Position numbers and translations under genes: made by a program. The notes under the pieces are model-generated. The model was not told the origin of the DNA. It was given only the letters and a program-made list of their open reading frames with translations, and made no database searches. Below, piece after piece: positions 27,628 to 36,620 of a DNA stretch of 64,000 nucleotides; the first letter of the stretch is position 1, and every line of letters begins with the position of its first letter. The DNA is from a bacterium (GTDB lineage Bacteria > Bacteroidota > Bacteroidia > NS11-12g > UBA9320): assembly GCA_018223105.1 (NCBI GenBank), contig JAAEYY010000001.1, forward strand, positions 102,671 through 166,670, in the 5' to 3' direction.

Positions 27628-28206
27628 ATGGCAAAGTTGATTGTAGCTACTCAAAATCCGAATAAATTAGCCGAAATCAGGCAGAAGTTAGATTCCATTG
27701 AAGTGGAAGGATTAGACCCCGATTTGTTTCCCGATGAACTGTTAGAAACCGGTGAAACGCTAGAAGAAAATGCCCGACAAAAAGTGGAGCAGGTCTATGC
27801 CAAAACGAAGGCGAATTGCTTTGCAGACGATACCGGACTTGAAGTAGAAGCGTTGAATAATGCTCCCGGAGTGTATTCTGCTAGATATGCCGGGGAAGAA
27901 AAAAGTGACTCGGCCAATATTCAGAAACTATTGGAAGAGTTAGCGGGTAAAGAGAATAGAAAAGCGCGATTTAGGACGGTAATTTCATTGTTATGGGATG
28001 GGGAGTTTTACGAGTTTGAAGGAATTTGTTCCGGAATAATTTCTGAAGAATTGAAAGGCGACCAAGGGTTTGGCTACGACCCTGTTTTTGTACCTGAGGG
28101 TTATGATCGCTCTTTTGCAGAGATGAGCATGGAGGAAAAGGGAGCTATAAGTCATAGAGGTTTGGCGGTGGAAGCACTGATTCAATTTATAAAAAGCAAA
28201 ATTTGA
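27628..28206 (+). CDS. rdgB: XTP/dITP diphosphatase (RdgB/HAM1)
   Basis: House-cleaning nucleotide pyrophosphatase that hydrolyses deaminated purine triphosphates (dITP, XTP). From the ATG at 27628 it has 192 residues and begins with the standard KLIVATQNPNKLAEI. It also has FADDTGLEVEAL, the GVYSARYAG motif, GFGYDPVF, and SHRGLAVE near the C-terminus. The ORF is open upstream to 27577, but that part is unlike the family and overlaps rarA, so it is not used. It is divergent to rarA with a 38-nt gap. Confidence 0.95.
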   Translation: MAKLIVATQNPNKLAEIRQKLDSIEVEGLDPDLFPDELLETGETLEENARQKVEQVYAKTKANCFADDTGLEVEALNNAPGVYSARYAGEEKSDSANIQKLLEELAGKENRKARFRTVISLLWDGEFYEFEGICSGIISEELKGDQGFGYDPVFVPEGYDRSFAEMSMEEKGAISHRGLAVEALIQFIKSKI

Positions 28207-28241
28207 TTTACCATTTTATCTAAATTGGTATTAATAAATAT

Positions 28242-29051
28242 ATGAAAGCAATTCAAGGGTTAATATTGGTTATTCTGCTGGCTTCTTGTGGAGGTGATCG
28301 TGCAGAATCTGTGAATGCAGCAGGGATGGAATACAAATCTTTTGCTGAGTCTGATGGGGAAGAAATGGTTATGCGCGAAGATGCTCAAACGACTGCCCCT
28401 CAACAAGGAAAGGAACAAAAACTGATTAAAACCGGTAACTTGAATTATAAAGTAGATGAAATTCAAAAAGAACAAGATCGCCTTCTTGCCATTGTGAAAG
28501 CCCATAAAGGCTATGTGAGCAGTGAGAACACATACAGAAACGATTACAGGGTGAGTCAGAATATGCAGATTAGGATTCCGGCGACTCACTTTGACCAAGT
28601 ATTGAAGGAAATTGAAGTAGGAGTGGAGTTTTTTGAAAATAAGTCGGTGAATGTTTCCGATGTTTCGGAAGAGTATTACGATTTAGAAGCTCGATTAAAA
28701 ACGAAGAAAGCATTGGAGCAACGGTATATGGATCTCTTGAATTCAGCTAAATCTGTTTCTGAAATTTTGGAAGTGGAAAGAGAACTATACAAGGTGATAG
28801 AAGAAATTGAGTCGGTAGAAGGCCGCTTTAAATATTTAAATGATCAAGTGGGCATGTCGACCCTCAACATTGGATTCTACACTACTACAGAAGACCGTGG
28901 CCGATTTGGCTACGAAGGCATGAAAAGCTTGAGCAGAGGCTGGGAACATTTCAAATCTTTTGTGCTCTGGTTTATTGCACAATGGCCATTCTTGATTGTG
29001 ATTGGGTTCTTGTGGTTCTTGGTGAGAAGAAGGTGGAAGAGGCGAGGGTGA
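28242..29051 (+). CDS. DUF4349 lipoprotein
   Basis: A 269-residue protein with a lipoprotein signal (lipobox LLASC, Cys16), a linker, and a DUF4349 domain (about 65-215) with KTGNLNYKV, a central coiled coil around YDLEARLKTKKALEQRY, and VGMSTLNIGFY. A C-terminal membrane helix (about 240-262) ends in a basic tail RRRWKRRG, so both ends may be membrane-attached. The function is unknown. TAAATTGG (28221-28228), one base off the -7 box, precedes it closely. Confidence 0.88.
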   Translation: MKAIQGLILVILLASCGGDRAESVNAAGMEYKSFAESDGEEMVMREDAQTTAPQQGKEQKLIKTGNLNYKVDEIQKEQDRLLAIVKAHKGYVSSENTYRNDYRVSQNMQIRIPATHFDQVLKEIEVGVEFFENKSVNVSDVSEEYYDLEARLKTKKALEQRYMDLLNSAKSVSEILEVERELYKVIEEIESVEGRFKYLNDQVGMSTLNIGFYTTTEDRGRFGYEGMKSLSRGWEHFKSFVLWFIAQWPFLIVIGFLWFLVRRRWKRRG

Positions 29052-29065
29052 TTAGCAGTTAGAAC

Positions 29066-29092
29066 TTGGTATACTCAAAGCCCTTATCTTTG
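29066..29092 (+). promoter_or_regulatory. Promoter TTG-N16-TATCTTTG
   Basis: A -33 TTG (29066-29068) and a perfect -7 box TATCTTTG (29085-29092), ending 7 nt before the ATG at 29100. It is one of the best-formed Bacteroidota promoters in the window and implies a very short leader. Confidence 0.75.
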
Positions 29093-29099
29093 AATATCC

Positions 29100-31253
29100 A
29101 TGCTTACATTGCCTCAACTCAATTTATTCATTCTCATCGTTTGCGCAATGTTGGCGATAAAGGTTGATGCTCAGGTGCCTGAAACAAACCCGGAAGCAAA
29201 TGCTGCGAATCATTGGATATTTGGGAAGGACATACATCTAAAGTTCACACAAGATTCTGTTATTGAACTAAAGTTTAATAGAATTGACTTTTTAGAAGGA
29301 GCTACTTCATACTATTCTGAAATTGATTCATTACTTATATATGCTTGTTTAAATAATGGAACTAAACTAGCAGTTAACGACTCCTTATATAATGTTGGCT
29401 TAAATAGAGAAGGCACACAAGGTAATTTAATACTTAGGCAGAATGCTTCTGATAGCCTATATATCTTGGTGTCGTATATTACTGGGTATTCCGGTTATTA
29501 TACCTTAAACCTTAAAACTGGGGAAATATATTCTTTTAGAAGGTTTGCGATGTTAGGAGGAGAGAAACAACAAGCGATTAACCACCAAAACAGTCGAGAC
29601 ATTTGGTATGCAAATCATGCAAGAGAAGGTGACAGTATATATTTTTACTTGGTTAAAAATGACGGTATAGTTTCCTGTCCAGTAAAAGCATTTACGGACC
29701 TACCTTACCAACACGGAACTTTAGGCTTTGCTACACAAGGGCAAATGAAATTTAGTTCTGATGGACAATATTTGGCAGAAGTAAGTAATAATAGTCCATT
29801 TGGTTATGGATTGTATAATGTAGATTTAGAATATCCAGTCATTGAGAAAATCTATGTTTACTATAAAGGATTTACTTCTGATTACACAAAACGATGGCCA
29901 TCTGGTTTAGAATTTAGTGCAAATGGTAAATATCTGTACATTACTGCTGGAAGAAACACGATTCAGGAAATAGACTATCCTCCAGTATTATATCAAATAA
30001 ATATTGACAGTTTAGCGCATTATAAGAATTTTGATCAGTGGATTTCACTTGACACATTTTGGGGAAATGATATAGGCGACCTTCAACTTGGACCAGATCA
30101 TAAGATCTATTACTCTGCACCTGGTAAGGAATATTTAGGAGTGATAAAAAAGCCTGAGGAGTATGGCTTAGCATGTGAGTATGATTCAATTGGATTTACA
30201 ATAGATAGTGGTGGTTATTGCTGGTATGGCCTACCCACCTTTAACCAAAGCTACTTCTATACACCGGCTATAGACTTCAAATACAAGGAGTATTGTTTTA
30301 GCAATACGTATCAGTTTGAAGGCTTGGATACATTCGGTGCAAATGAACATTCATGGCGCATAGAGAATGTGAACTCGGGAACCGTTTCAACCCAAAATCA
30401 AAAGAATATTGAGTTTCAGTTTGAGGCAAATGGTCTTGAAAATAAATACAAGGTAACTTATATAGCCAACAATGGGGTTATTTCAGATTCGGTATCCAAA
30501 ACAATCACGATTAGACCTAAACTAGTTCGTGATTTCTTGGGTAGAGATAGTTTTTATTGCAAAGGCGAAACAGCATTTGAGCTTACATTAAATACTCCAC
30601 CGGATTTACATTGCATCCATTGGAACGGAGAAGAACCTTATCGCAACTTATTGGGGGATACTATCATTGGTTATGAAAATTTTTATGGTCATGTGCATGA
30701 AAATCAATCTTTGATGGTCGACACCGCAGGAACCTACACCTGCAGAATCACCAACAAAACCTTTTGTCAAGCCTGGGATACGATAACTATTGAGGAAAAA
30801 CCATTGCCCGATCAACCGAGTATATTGAGGTCAGGTCAGACTATCAATTCATCTATTGCAGCTGCACAGTATCACTGGTATAGAAATGGGGAACTGGTAT
30901 CAAGTTCTTTTGATGATGAAATCACACCTGATACAAATGGCTATTATCAACTTCAATTGGAGTCGGAATTTGGATGCTTAAGTACGCTAAGTGACTCTTT
31001 TTTAGTCGATTTTGCGAGTATAGAAGACCCAAATAAAATTCAGTTTTCAATTTACCCAAATCCGAGTAATGGAACAGTTAATATCTCACTGGGGCAAATA
31101 GAAAACTATGGAATCAAAGTCTATGATGCCCAAGGAAAATTGGTCCTGCAAGCGGCAAATGTCAAGCAATTTGAACTGAGTGAAGCCGGGCATTATGTTG
31201 TGGAGGTTCATACTGAGAAGGGAGTAGTAAGTAAGGCTGTTGTGATACAGTGA
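29100..31253 (+). CDS. Secreted protein with type A T9SS sorting domain
   Basis: A 717-residue exported protein. The signal peptide (hydrophobic 8-20) is probably cleaved before Gln25. Residues about 35-400 are a beta-propeller-like region with repeated Trp/Tyr/Gly blades (for example MKFSSDGQYLAEVSNN, GLEFSANGKYLYITAG, DLQLGPDHKIYYSAPG), as in T9SS WD40/PD40-type proteins. Two Ig-like stretches follow (about 400-630). The C-terminal sorting domain starts at about 650 (SIYPNPSNGTVNIS) and ends HYVVEVHTEKGVVSKAVVIQ. It should be carried across the outer membrane by type IX secretion. The function is unknown. Confidence 0.92.
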   Translation: MLTLPQLNLFILIVCAMLAIKVDAQVPETNPEANAANHWIFGKDIHLKFTQDSVIELKFNRIDFLEGATSYYSEIDSLLIYACLNNGTKLAVNDSLYNVGLNREGTQGNLILRQNASDSLYILVSYITGYSGYYTLNLKTGEIYSFRRFAMLGGEKQQAINHQNSRDIWYANHAREGDSIYFYLVKNDGIVSCPVKAFTDLPYQHGTLGFATQGQMKFSSDGQYLAEVSNNSPFGYGLYNVDLEYPVIEKIYVYYKGFTSDYTKRWPSGLEFSANGKYLYITAGRNTIQEIDYPPVLYQINIDSLAHYKNFDQWISLDTFWGNDIGDLQLGPDHKIYYSAPGKEYLGVIKKPEEYGLACEYDSIGFTIDSGGYCWYGLPTFNQSYFYTPAIDFKYKEYCFSNTYQFEGLDTFGANEHSWRIENVNSGTVSTQNQKNIEFQFEANGLENKYKVTYIANNGVISDSVSKTITIRPKLVRDFLGRDSFYCKGETAFELTLNTPPDLHCIHWNGEEPYRNLLGDTIIGYENFYGHVHENQSLMVDTAGTYTCRITNKTFCQAWDTITIEEKPLPDQPSILRSGQTINSSIAAAQYHWYRNGELVSSSFDDEITPDTNGYYQLQLESEFGCLSTLSDSFLVDFASIEDPNKIQFSIYPNPSNGTVNISLGQIENYGIKVYDAQGKLVLQAANVKQFELSEAGHYVVEVHTEKGVVSKAVVIQ

Positions 31254-31284
31254 ATTGATGTCATTTTATTCAATTTGGGATTTC

Positions 31285-31318
31285 CACTTGCGAACAAGCC
31301 TACAGGCAGCTTGAAGTG
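31285..31318 (+). repeat. Bulged inverted repeat after the T9SS protein
   Basis: CACTT (31285-31289) and CAAGC (31295-31299) together pair with GCTTGAAGTG (31309-31318), leaving a 5-nt bulge and a 9-nt loop. No T run follows, so it may be a processed 3' end, an attenuator or a degenerate palindromic repeat, and not a classical terminator. Confidence 0.45.
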
Positions 31319-31323
31319 TTAGG

Positions 31324-31388
31324 AACGAGGGCGAAATTTACCTTCGAGTTTTAAACGAGGGCAAAAAATCGCTATATTTGCCCTCGTT
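31324..31388 (+). promoter_or_regulatory. fic promoter with three AACGAGGGC half-sites
   Basis: The 12-bp word AACGAGGGCAAA (31354-31365) is perfectly inverted as TTTGCCCTCGTT (31377-31388) across an 11-nt spacer. A further direct copy, AACGAGGGCGAAA (31324-31336), lies exactly 30 nt upstream of the first arm. The -7 box TATATTTG (31373-31380) overlaps the right arm, so a protein on the inverted repeat would block polymerase. The Fic protein itself carries a C-terminal winged helix, which makes autoregulation the obvious hypothesis. Confidence 0.75.
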
Positions 31389-31413
31389 GCGTTTGTTTAT
31401 GTAAAGCACGCCC

Positions 31414-32499
31414 ATGTTTGATCCAATATTACCATATAACGATCTTCCACCTTTACCGCCAAAAGGAGAGCTTGAAACTAAAGAGATTCTAAAAAAAGTA
31501 ATTTCTGCAAGTCGGTCGCTTTCTGAATTAAAAGGTGCTATTACCAATTTACCTAATCCTCTATTGTTCATAGACACAATTAATCTAAAAGAGGCAAAAG
31601 CAAGCTCAGAAATAGAGAATATTATAACTACGCAAGACGAATTATTCAAAGCAAGTATAGCCGAGAAGAAAGTACAAAACAGCGCAACAAAAGAAGTGAT
31701 CCATTACAAGGATGCGCTTTGGCATGGGTATCAAACAATAAAAAAGAAAGGAATTTTAACCACAAATACTTTTGTAGAGTTAGTTCAAATTATCAAAGAG
31801 AACAATGCAGGGATTCGGAAAGTACCCGGAACACAATTGAAGAATCCTGTTTCGGGCGAAGTAATATACACACCGCCGGAAGGAGAAAATATCATTAGGT
31901 CTAAGCTTCAAGAGTTAGAAGAGTTTATTCATGCTGAAGATAATTTAGATCATCTTATAAGATTAGCATTGATCCACTATCAATTTGAGGCGATTCACCC
32001 ATTTTACGACGGGAATGGGAGGACAGGTCGAATTGTGTTACTTCTTTACTTACAGCTTACGGGATTGTTAGAAATTCCGGCCCTATACCTAAGTGGTTAT
32101 ATCTTAGAAAATAGAGGAAAGTATTATTCCTTGTTACGTGAGGTTACAGAAAAAGACAATTGGGAACCTTGGATCTTGTATGTTTTAGATATGATCGAGG
32201 TTACAAGCACTGCGGGGCGGAAGCTAATCAACGAGATTGAAGTCCTTATGTCTGAATTGAGCAATGAAATTCAAGAAGTACTTCCTCGAGTCTATTCCAG
32301 AGACCTTATTGAGGTAATTTTTCGACTTCCATACACAAAACGATCGTCGCTAGTAGATGCCGGAATTGGTAATGCTAAAACAGCCGGGTCTTATCTTCAA
32401 GATCTTGAAGAAGCAGGGATTATGACAAGTGAGATGGTGGGTAAAGAGAAACTGTATCTCAACACAAAACTGATCGCTTTATTAAAAGAAAGAAAGTAA
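31414..32499 (+). CDS. Class II Fic-family AMP-transferase with winged helix
   Basis: A 361-residue enzyme that probably transfers AMP to (or removes it from) target proteins. The N-terminal Fic_N region carries the inhibitory helix motif SxxxEN (Ser64, Glu68, Asn69), which marks class II self-inhibited Fic proteins. The catalytic loop is HPFYDGNGRTGR at 195-206, complete with the His and both Arg residues. Residues about 285-355 (IEVIFRLPYTKRSSLVDAG and following) look like a winged helix-turn-helix. The build resembles the Shewanella SoFic type. No antitoxin gene flanks it. The promoter lies among three repeated half-sites, which suggests it regulates its own gene. The start at 31414 is the first ATG after the promoter that reads into Fic_N. 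Confidence 0.93.
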   Translation: MFDPILPYNDLPPLPPKGELETKEILKKVISASRSLSELKGAITNLPNPLLFIDTINLKEAKASSEIENIITTQDELFKASIAEKKVQNSATKEVIHYKDALWHGYQTIKKKGILTTNTFVELVQIIKENNAGIRKVPGTQLKNPVSGEVIYTPPEGENIIRSKLQELEEFIHAEDNLDHLIRLALIHYQFEAIHPFYDGNGRTGRIVLLLYLQLTGLLEIPALYLSGYILENRGKYYSLLREVTEKDNWEPWILYVLDMIEVTSTAGRKLINEIEVLMSELSNEIQEVLPRVYSRDLIEVIFRLPYTKRSSLVDAGIGNAKTAGSYLQDLEEAGIMTSEMVGKEKLYLNTKLIALLKERK

Positions 32500-32668
32500 T
32501 GAAGATAACTATACTTCAACAAGTGTAGGAATCTTATGGCTTGAATACATGCATCAAAATTTAGGGCTGGCTTTTACAAAGTGATCTCTGAGAAGATGCA
32601 GAAACCACCAACAATTTTCCACTTCAACTTGCATTATTCCCTAAAATTATAGCACTATTGTATTTCAA

Positions 32669-33037
32669 ATGGCGAAGAAAAGTCTTCAAAATATTCTCAT
32701 TATCGCAGTAATAGCACTTGTAGTGATCCTGATTGCTGTGAAGTATATGTACAATGTTCAAAGCAATAAATTCCAATGGACCGATGAAGATCGGAAACGA
32801 CTGGTAGAGCAATGTATTCTGGATACTGAAGGGTATGCTATTCGCTTTCCTAAGATCACCCAAGAATACTGTGAGTGTTCTACCGATAGCATCATGGCTC
32901 ACTTTAAGAAAGCAGATTATCTTCAAATAGAAAATTCCTCTTACAAAGAAAGAGCAGAGAAATTCTTGCCGGTAATAAAAGATTGCTACAATACCTATCA
33001 GAACGGCATTTTCGAACGCTCTGAAATGCCGGATTAA
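32669..33037 (+). CDS. Single-pass membrane protein, unknown function
   Basis: A 122-residue protein with a short basic N-terminus, one membrane helix (about 8-27) and an exported or periplasmic domain of about 95 residues with four cysteines (in QCILD, EYCECS and DCYNTY) that could form disulfides. Small proteins with this arrangement are common in Bacteroidota without assigned function. The TAA stop overlaps the stop of the convergent biotin carboxylase gene (TTAA at 33034-33037). Confidence 0.75.
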   Translation: MAKKSLQNILIIAVIALVVILIAVKYMYNVQSNKFQWTDEDRKRLVEQCILDTEGYAIRFPKITQEYCECSTDSIMAHFKKADYLQIENSSYKERAEKFLPVIKDCYNTYQNGIFERSEMPD

Positions 33038-34509
33038 GACTTCTTATTTCTCGATTTCCAAGCAGAACTTGAACTTTCTGCTACCACCAATTCTTTGTTC
33101 TCAGATAGGAGTCGGTAGGTGAATAATGCCGCAGCCGACATCAAATCTTCGTCCATTTTAGCCATGGCTTCCGGACTAAAATACTTTCCAATAAATCCGG
33201 TGTCAAAATCGCCACTAATAAAAGCTTCGTGATTCATTACAAACCTTCCGAAATCAAGGGTAGTTGGTACACCTTCAATCTTGAAATTATCGATAGCTTG
33301 TTTCATGCGCTCAATGGCTTCGTTTCTGTCCTTTCCATGCACAATCAACTTCGCAAACATATTGTCGTAATAGATTGGTATTTCGTAACCTTCATACACG
33401 AAATCATCTATTCTTACAAAGTCAAATGTAGGAGGGTTGTAACGCTCTAGTTTGCCAACTGCAGGTAAGAAATCTTGGGTCGGATCTTCTGCGCAGATCC
33501 TTAACTCTATAGAGTGCCCATTGCATGGAATTTCCTCCTGGGTGAATTGAAGTTTTTCACCTCGCGCAACTAAAATTTGCTGTTCTACGAGGTCTAAATC
33601 CGTGATTAATTCCGTTACCGGATGCTCCACTTGCAAACGGGTATTCATCTCTAAGAAGTAGAAAGAATGACTCGCATCCAATAAGAATTCAACTGTTCCG
33701 GCACCTACGTATTTACATGCACGAGCTACGTTCACCGCAGCTTCCCCCATTTGTTTTCTGAGCTCAGGAGTGAGCACAGATGAAGGCGCTTCTTCCACTA
33801 GTTTCTGATGCCTTCTTTGGACTGAACATTCTCTTTCGTGCAGATAAACGATGTTTCCGTGTTTATCTGCCAGAATTTGAATTTCGATGTGACGAGGTTT
33901 CTCTACGAACTTTTCTATGAAGACCGAACCATCGCCAAAGGAAGATTGTGCTTCAGAAATTGAAGCCTTCATTCCCGCGGCTAATTCAGCTTCAGATTTT
34001 ACTATTCGCATTCCTTTTCCACCGCCACCGGCACTGGCTTTCACCAATACTGGATAACCAATTTCATTGGCAATTTTTTGTGCTTCTTCAGTTGATTCGA
34101 TGGCATGATTCACGCCCGGAACTAATGGAACGCCGTATTTCTCAACCGCTTGTTTTGAAGCTATTTTGCTCCCCATTAAATCAATGGCATGCGCCGATGG
34201 GCCAATAAATTCAACTGATGCAGCCTCTGCCTTTTTTACGAAATCTGCATTTTCAGAAAGAAATCCGTAGCCCGGATGTATGCCGTCGACATTGTGTTTT
34301 TTGCAGATCTCCAGAATTTTGTCGGCCTGAAGATAAGATTGAGCAGATGCAGGCGGTCCTACACAAATAGCTTCATCTGCTAATTGAACATGAAGGGAAT
34401 TCCGATCTGCTTCAGAGTAAATAGCAACGGTTTCAATACCCATTCTTTTGCAAGTGCGAATCACTCGAACTGCGATTTCTCCTCTGTTAGCGATCAGTAT
34501 TTTTTTCAT
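33034..34509 (-). CDS. accC: Biotin carboxylase subunit (AccC/PccA type)
   Basis: ATP-grasp enzyme that carboxylates the biotin of a carrier protein using bicarbonate, as the first half-reaction of acetyl-CoA or propionyl-CoA carboxylase. The 491 residues begin KKILIANRGEIAVRVIR and show the ATP-grasp Gly loop KASAGGGGKGMR, the EKFVEKPRHIEIQ segment and EMNTRLQVEHPVTE. It is about 40 residues longer than E. coli AccC through a C-terminal Ser/Lys-rich tail. No carrier or carboxyltransferase gene is adjacent. The methylmalonyl-CoA epimerase elsewhere in the window would fit a propionyl-CoA role, so the substrate is open. The start overlaps the upstream gene by 4 nt (ATGA). Confidence 0.93.
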   Translation of the reverse strand: MKKILIANRGEIAVRVIRTCKRMGIETVAIYSEADRNSLHVQLADEAICVGPPASAQSYLQADKILEICKKHNVDGIHPGYGFLSENADFVKKAEAASVEFIGPSAHAIDLMGSKIASKQAVEKYGVPLVPGVNHAIESTEEAQKIANEIGYPVLVKASAGGGGKGMRIVKSEAELAAGMKASISEAQSSFGDGSVFIEKFVEKPRHIEIQILADKHGNIVYLHERECSVQRRHQKLVEEAPSSVLTPELRKQMGEAAVNVARACKYVGAGTVEFLLDASHSFYFLEMNTRLQVEHPVTELITDLDLVEQQILVARGEKLQFTQEEIPCNGHSIELRICAEDPTQDFLPAVGKLERYNPPTFDFVRIDDFVYEGYEIPIYYDNMFAKLIVHGKDRNEAIERMKQAIDNFKIEGVPTTLDFGRFVMNHEAFISGDFDTGFIGKYFSPEAMAKMDEDLMSAAALFTYRLLSENKELVVAESSSSAWKSRNKKS

Positions 34510-34964
34510 GGCTTTTGTATCATTGGTAAGTCTAAATAATGCTCTTCTGCATCATTTATATTTCCGATTCCCAATACACCTCCTTCAGATTTTGCAATAT
34601 GAAGTGCAATGTTTTTTAGGCTTTTGTAAAATTGAACAGCATAAGTATGCTCAAGTTTTGGGAGAATGTCGTTTAACTGCGCCAGTTTAGCCTCAAAGTA
34701 TTTGATTCTTTCTTTTGGGTCTTGTGGCATTGCAGCACTCTCAGTTTCTACAGTTGCATCGATGTTATGATCTAATTCAGTGTAAAGATTTCTGACATCG
34801 CTCGCTTCTGAAAAGGTCTTCACATGTACAATTTTCTTTGCTGTTTCGATTTCATGCTCATCCAAATGCTGGTCTGCGCATGCTACCAATAAACTCACCC
34901 AAACCGGGGATTTAAGCATGATCTCTTGTTCGGAACTGCTTAATTTTCTTAATTGATATAACAT
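34506..34964 (-). CDS. Helical protein coupled to biotin carboxylase
   Basis: A 152-residue, all-helical soluble protein. The segment SPVWVSLLVACADQHLDEHEIETAKKIV has the character of TerB-like helical domains (an Asp/Glu-rich helix turn), but similarity is weak by eye and metal binding is not claimed. The stop overlaps the accC start (ATGA), so the two are translated together. On the minus strand TTGGTTTG (34982-34989) is one base off the -7 box. The link to carboxylase function is unknown. Confidence 0.75.
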   Translation of the reverse strand: MLYQLRKLSSSEQEIMLKSPVWVSLLVACADQHLDEHEIETAKKIVHVKTFSEASDVRNLYTELDHNIDATVETESAAMPQDPKERIKYFEAKLAQLNDILPKLEHTYAVQFYKSLKNIALHIAKSEGGVLGIGNINDAEEHYLDLPMIQKP

Positions 34965-35044
34965 TCAAGTACTTTTGCTGGCAAACCAACAGAAAAAAAA
35001 TAATTTAAACTATCACTGTTGTAAAAAAGTGAATCATCTTTATC

Positions 35045-35713
35045 GTGAAAAGTAATAGCTTGATATATCAAACCTTAACTCTGGTTAAGAAAGAAATACA
35101 GGTAGAGTGGAGGAATAAGTATGCTTTGTACTCCATTATTTTAATGTTGGTGACCTCCGTTTTTATCGTGTTTACAATTCAGGGAAGCACTGATAACACA
35201 AGCTGGCACTCACTTTTCTATATCTTATTGGTTTTTGGAGTAGTTCAAAATATTGGCAGAAGTTTTTTGTCTGAAAATCCCGGAACTCTGCTTTACATGA
35301 AGTTCATGGCCCATAATAAATCGGTAATCAGCTCCAAACTGATTTATCAATTTTTACTGAACTCGGTTTTTTTATTTGTGCTTTTTATTCTGATGAATTT
35401 TTTTCTCGATCAGGATATTCAGCATTTATGGGAATACATTGTAACCACTGTTCTTTTCACCCTCTGCAACTCGGCCATCTTTACCTTTAACGCAGCCATT
35501 GCCCTTGGTGCTAAGAACAGCAGCTTGGTGGCATCGGTCCTTAGTTTTCCTCTGTTAATTCCAAATCTCATCGTAAGCCTAAAAATTTCAAGCAAATGTT
35601 TGCTCACCATTGAAAATGTGAACTTTGCTCAGGATTGGCTAATCATGCTGCTTTTAACAGGCATGACCTGCATTTTAGCGGTGGTTCTGTTTAGAAATAT
35701 TTGGACAGAGTAA
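35045..35713 (+). CDS. ccmB: Heme exporter subunit CcmB
   Basis: A 222-residue polytopic membrane protein of cytochrome c maturation System I; with CcmA and CcmC it releases heme-loaded CcmE. Six membrane helices are visible (near 25-45, 55-72, 98-120, 130-152, 160-182, 195-216). The N-terminal cytoplasmic segment LTLVKKEIQVEWRNKYAL and the NIGRSFLSENPGTL loop match CcmB. The start is GTG. The ATPase partner ccmA is not in this cluster. The next ccm gene begins 60 nt later with its own promoter box. Confidence 0.9.
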   Translation: MKSNSLIYQTLTLVKKEIQVEWRNKYALYSIILMLVTSVFIVFTIQGSTDNTSWHSLFYILLVFGVVQNIGRSFLSENPGTLLYMKFMAHNKSVISSKLIYQFLLNSVFLFVLFILMNFFLDQDIQHLWEYIVTTVLFTLCNSAIFTFNAAIALGAKNSSLVASVLSFPLLIPNLIVSLKISSKCLLTIENVNFAQDWLIMLLLTGMTCILAVVLFRNIWTE

Positions 35714-35761
35714 AAATTAAGATCACTTGCCAATTTCGGGCAGAAAATAACTTATTAAATG

Positions 35762-35769
35762 TACATTTG
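35762..35769 (+). promoter_or_regulatory. -7 box TACATTTG of ccmC
   Basis: Perfect TAnnTTTG match ending 4 nt before a GTG at 35774. Since it covers most of the alternative ATG-initiated N-terminus (35759), it favours the GTG start. Confidence 0.6.
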
Positions 35770-35773
35770 TCGC

Positions 35774-36436
35774 GTGAAACATTGGTGGAAGGTACTGGCA
35801 GTTTTGTTGATCTCTTACTCTATTGTAGGAGGCTTCTTAATGGATGTTCCTGATCTTGGGATTCTAGGCAAAACAATTCGAAACCTACACTTCCACGTTC
35901 CGATGTGGTTCACCATGATATTTTTACTGTTGATTTCCTACATCTACAGTATCATGTACTTGGCAAAAGGTAAAGCCGCATTAGATACCAAAGCGGAAAG
36001 TTTTATTGAAGCTGCTGTGCTTTTTGGTTTGCTTGGAGTTGCTACCGGTGCTTTTTGGGCCTGGAACACTTGGGGTAAACCTTGGGTGAATGATCCCAAG
36101 CTCAATGGAGTGGCCATTGGTATGCTCATCTACTTCGCTTACTTCCTTCTACGAAACAATATTGAAGACGAACTCAAACGCGGAAAATTTGCCGCAGTAT
36201 ATAATCTCTTTGCATTCCCGATATTTATTGTGCTGATTATCGTTCTGCCCAAGATGGCGGAGAATTCATTGCATCCCGGAAGTGGAGATACTGTAGGCTT
36301 TAGCAGCTATAAGTTGGATAGCGATCTTAGAAAGGTTTTTTATCCGGCAGTGTTGGGTTGGATGTTATTTGGGATATGGGTGGCCGGACTAAGAAGTAGA
36401 TTTGTTAATTTGAAATTGAAACATGAGAATAGGTAG
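35774..36436 (+). CDS. ccmC: Heme exporter subunit CcmC
   Basis: A 220-residue heme-handling protein that presents heme to CcmE. It has six membrane helices, the periplasmic Trp-rich (WWD-type) loop FWAWNTWGKPWVNDPKLNG, and candidate axial ligands His41 (in FHVPMWF) and the His of SLHPGSGD. The ORF is open from ATG 35759, but the -7 box at 35762-35769 lies on that start, so GTG 35774 (beginning MKHWWKVLAVL) is chosen. It overlaps the ccmD-like gene by 14 nt and leads the segment ccmC-ccmD-ccmE-ccmF. Confidence 0.9.
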   Translation: MKHWWKVLAVLLISYSIVGGFLMDVPDLGILGKTIRNLHFHVPMWFTMIFLLLISYIYSIMYLAKGKAALDTKAESFIEAAVLFGLLGVATGAFWAWNTWGKPWVNDPKLNGVAIGMLIYFAYFLLRNNIEDELKRGKFAAVYNLFAFPIFIVLIIVLPKMAENSLHPGSGDTVGFSSYKLDSDLRKVFYPAVLGWMLFGIWVAGLRSRFVNLKLKHENR

Positions 36437-36620
36437 TCTGATATTTTTTATCTTGGCTGGGTTTAGCGCTATAGCTAGCGATGCACGAGATTTCTTTTAC
36501 AGCTCAGGTAAAATCTATGTAGTAGTTAGCGTATTACTCATCATATTCCTTGGAATTGTGTTATATTTAATACGTCTCGAACGTAAAATTAAAAAATTAG
36601 AAGATAAAGATGAAGCCTAA
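36423..36620 (+). CDS. CcmD-like small membrane protein
   Basis: A 65-residue protein with one clear membrane helix (about 30-50) preceded by a second hydrophobic stretch that may be a signal sequence, and a charged C-terminal tail RLERKIKKLEDKDEA. Size, topology and place between ccmC and ccmE match CcmD, the small factor that helps release holo-CcmE from CcmABC. Sequence conservation in CcmD is always low. It overlaps ccmC by 14 nt and ccmE by 11 nt. Confidence 0.8.
   Translation: MRIGSLIFFILAGFSAIASDARDFFYSSGKIYVVVSVLLIIFLGIVLYLIRLERKIKKLEDKDEA

Noticed and set aside
31414..32499. Fic gene as part of a toxin-antitoxin pair
   Set aside because: The inhibitory helix is inside the protein (class II) and no small antitoxin gene is adjacent.
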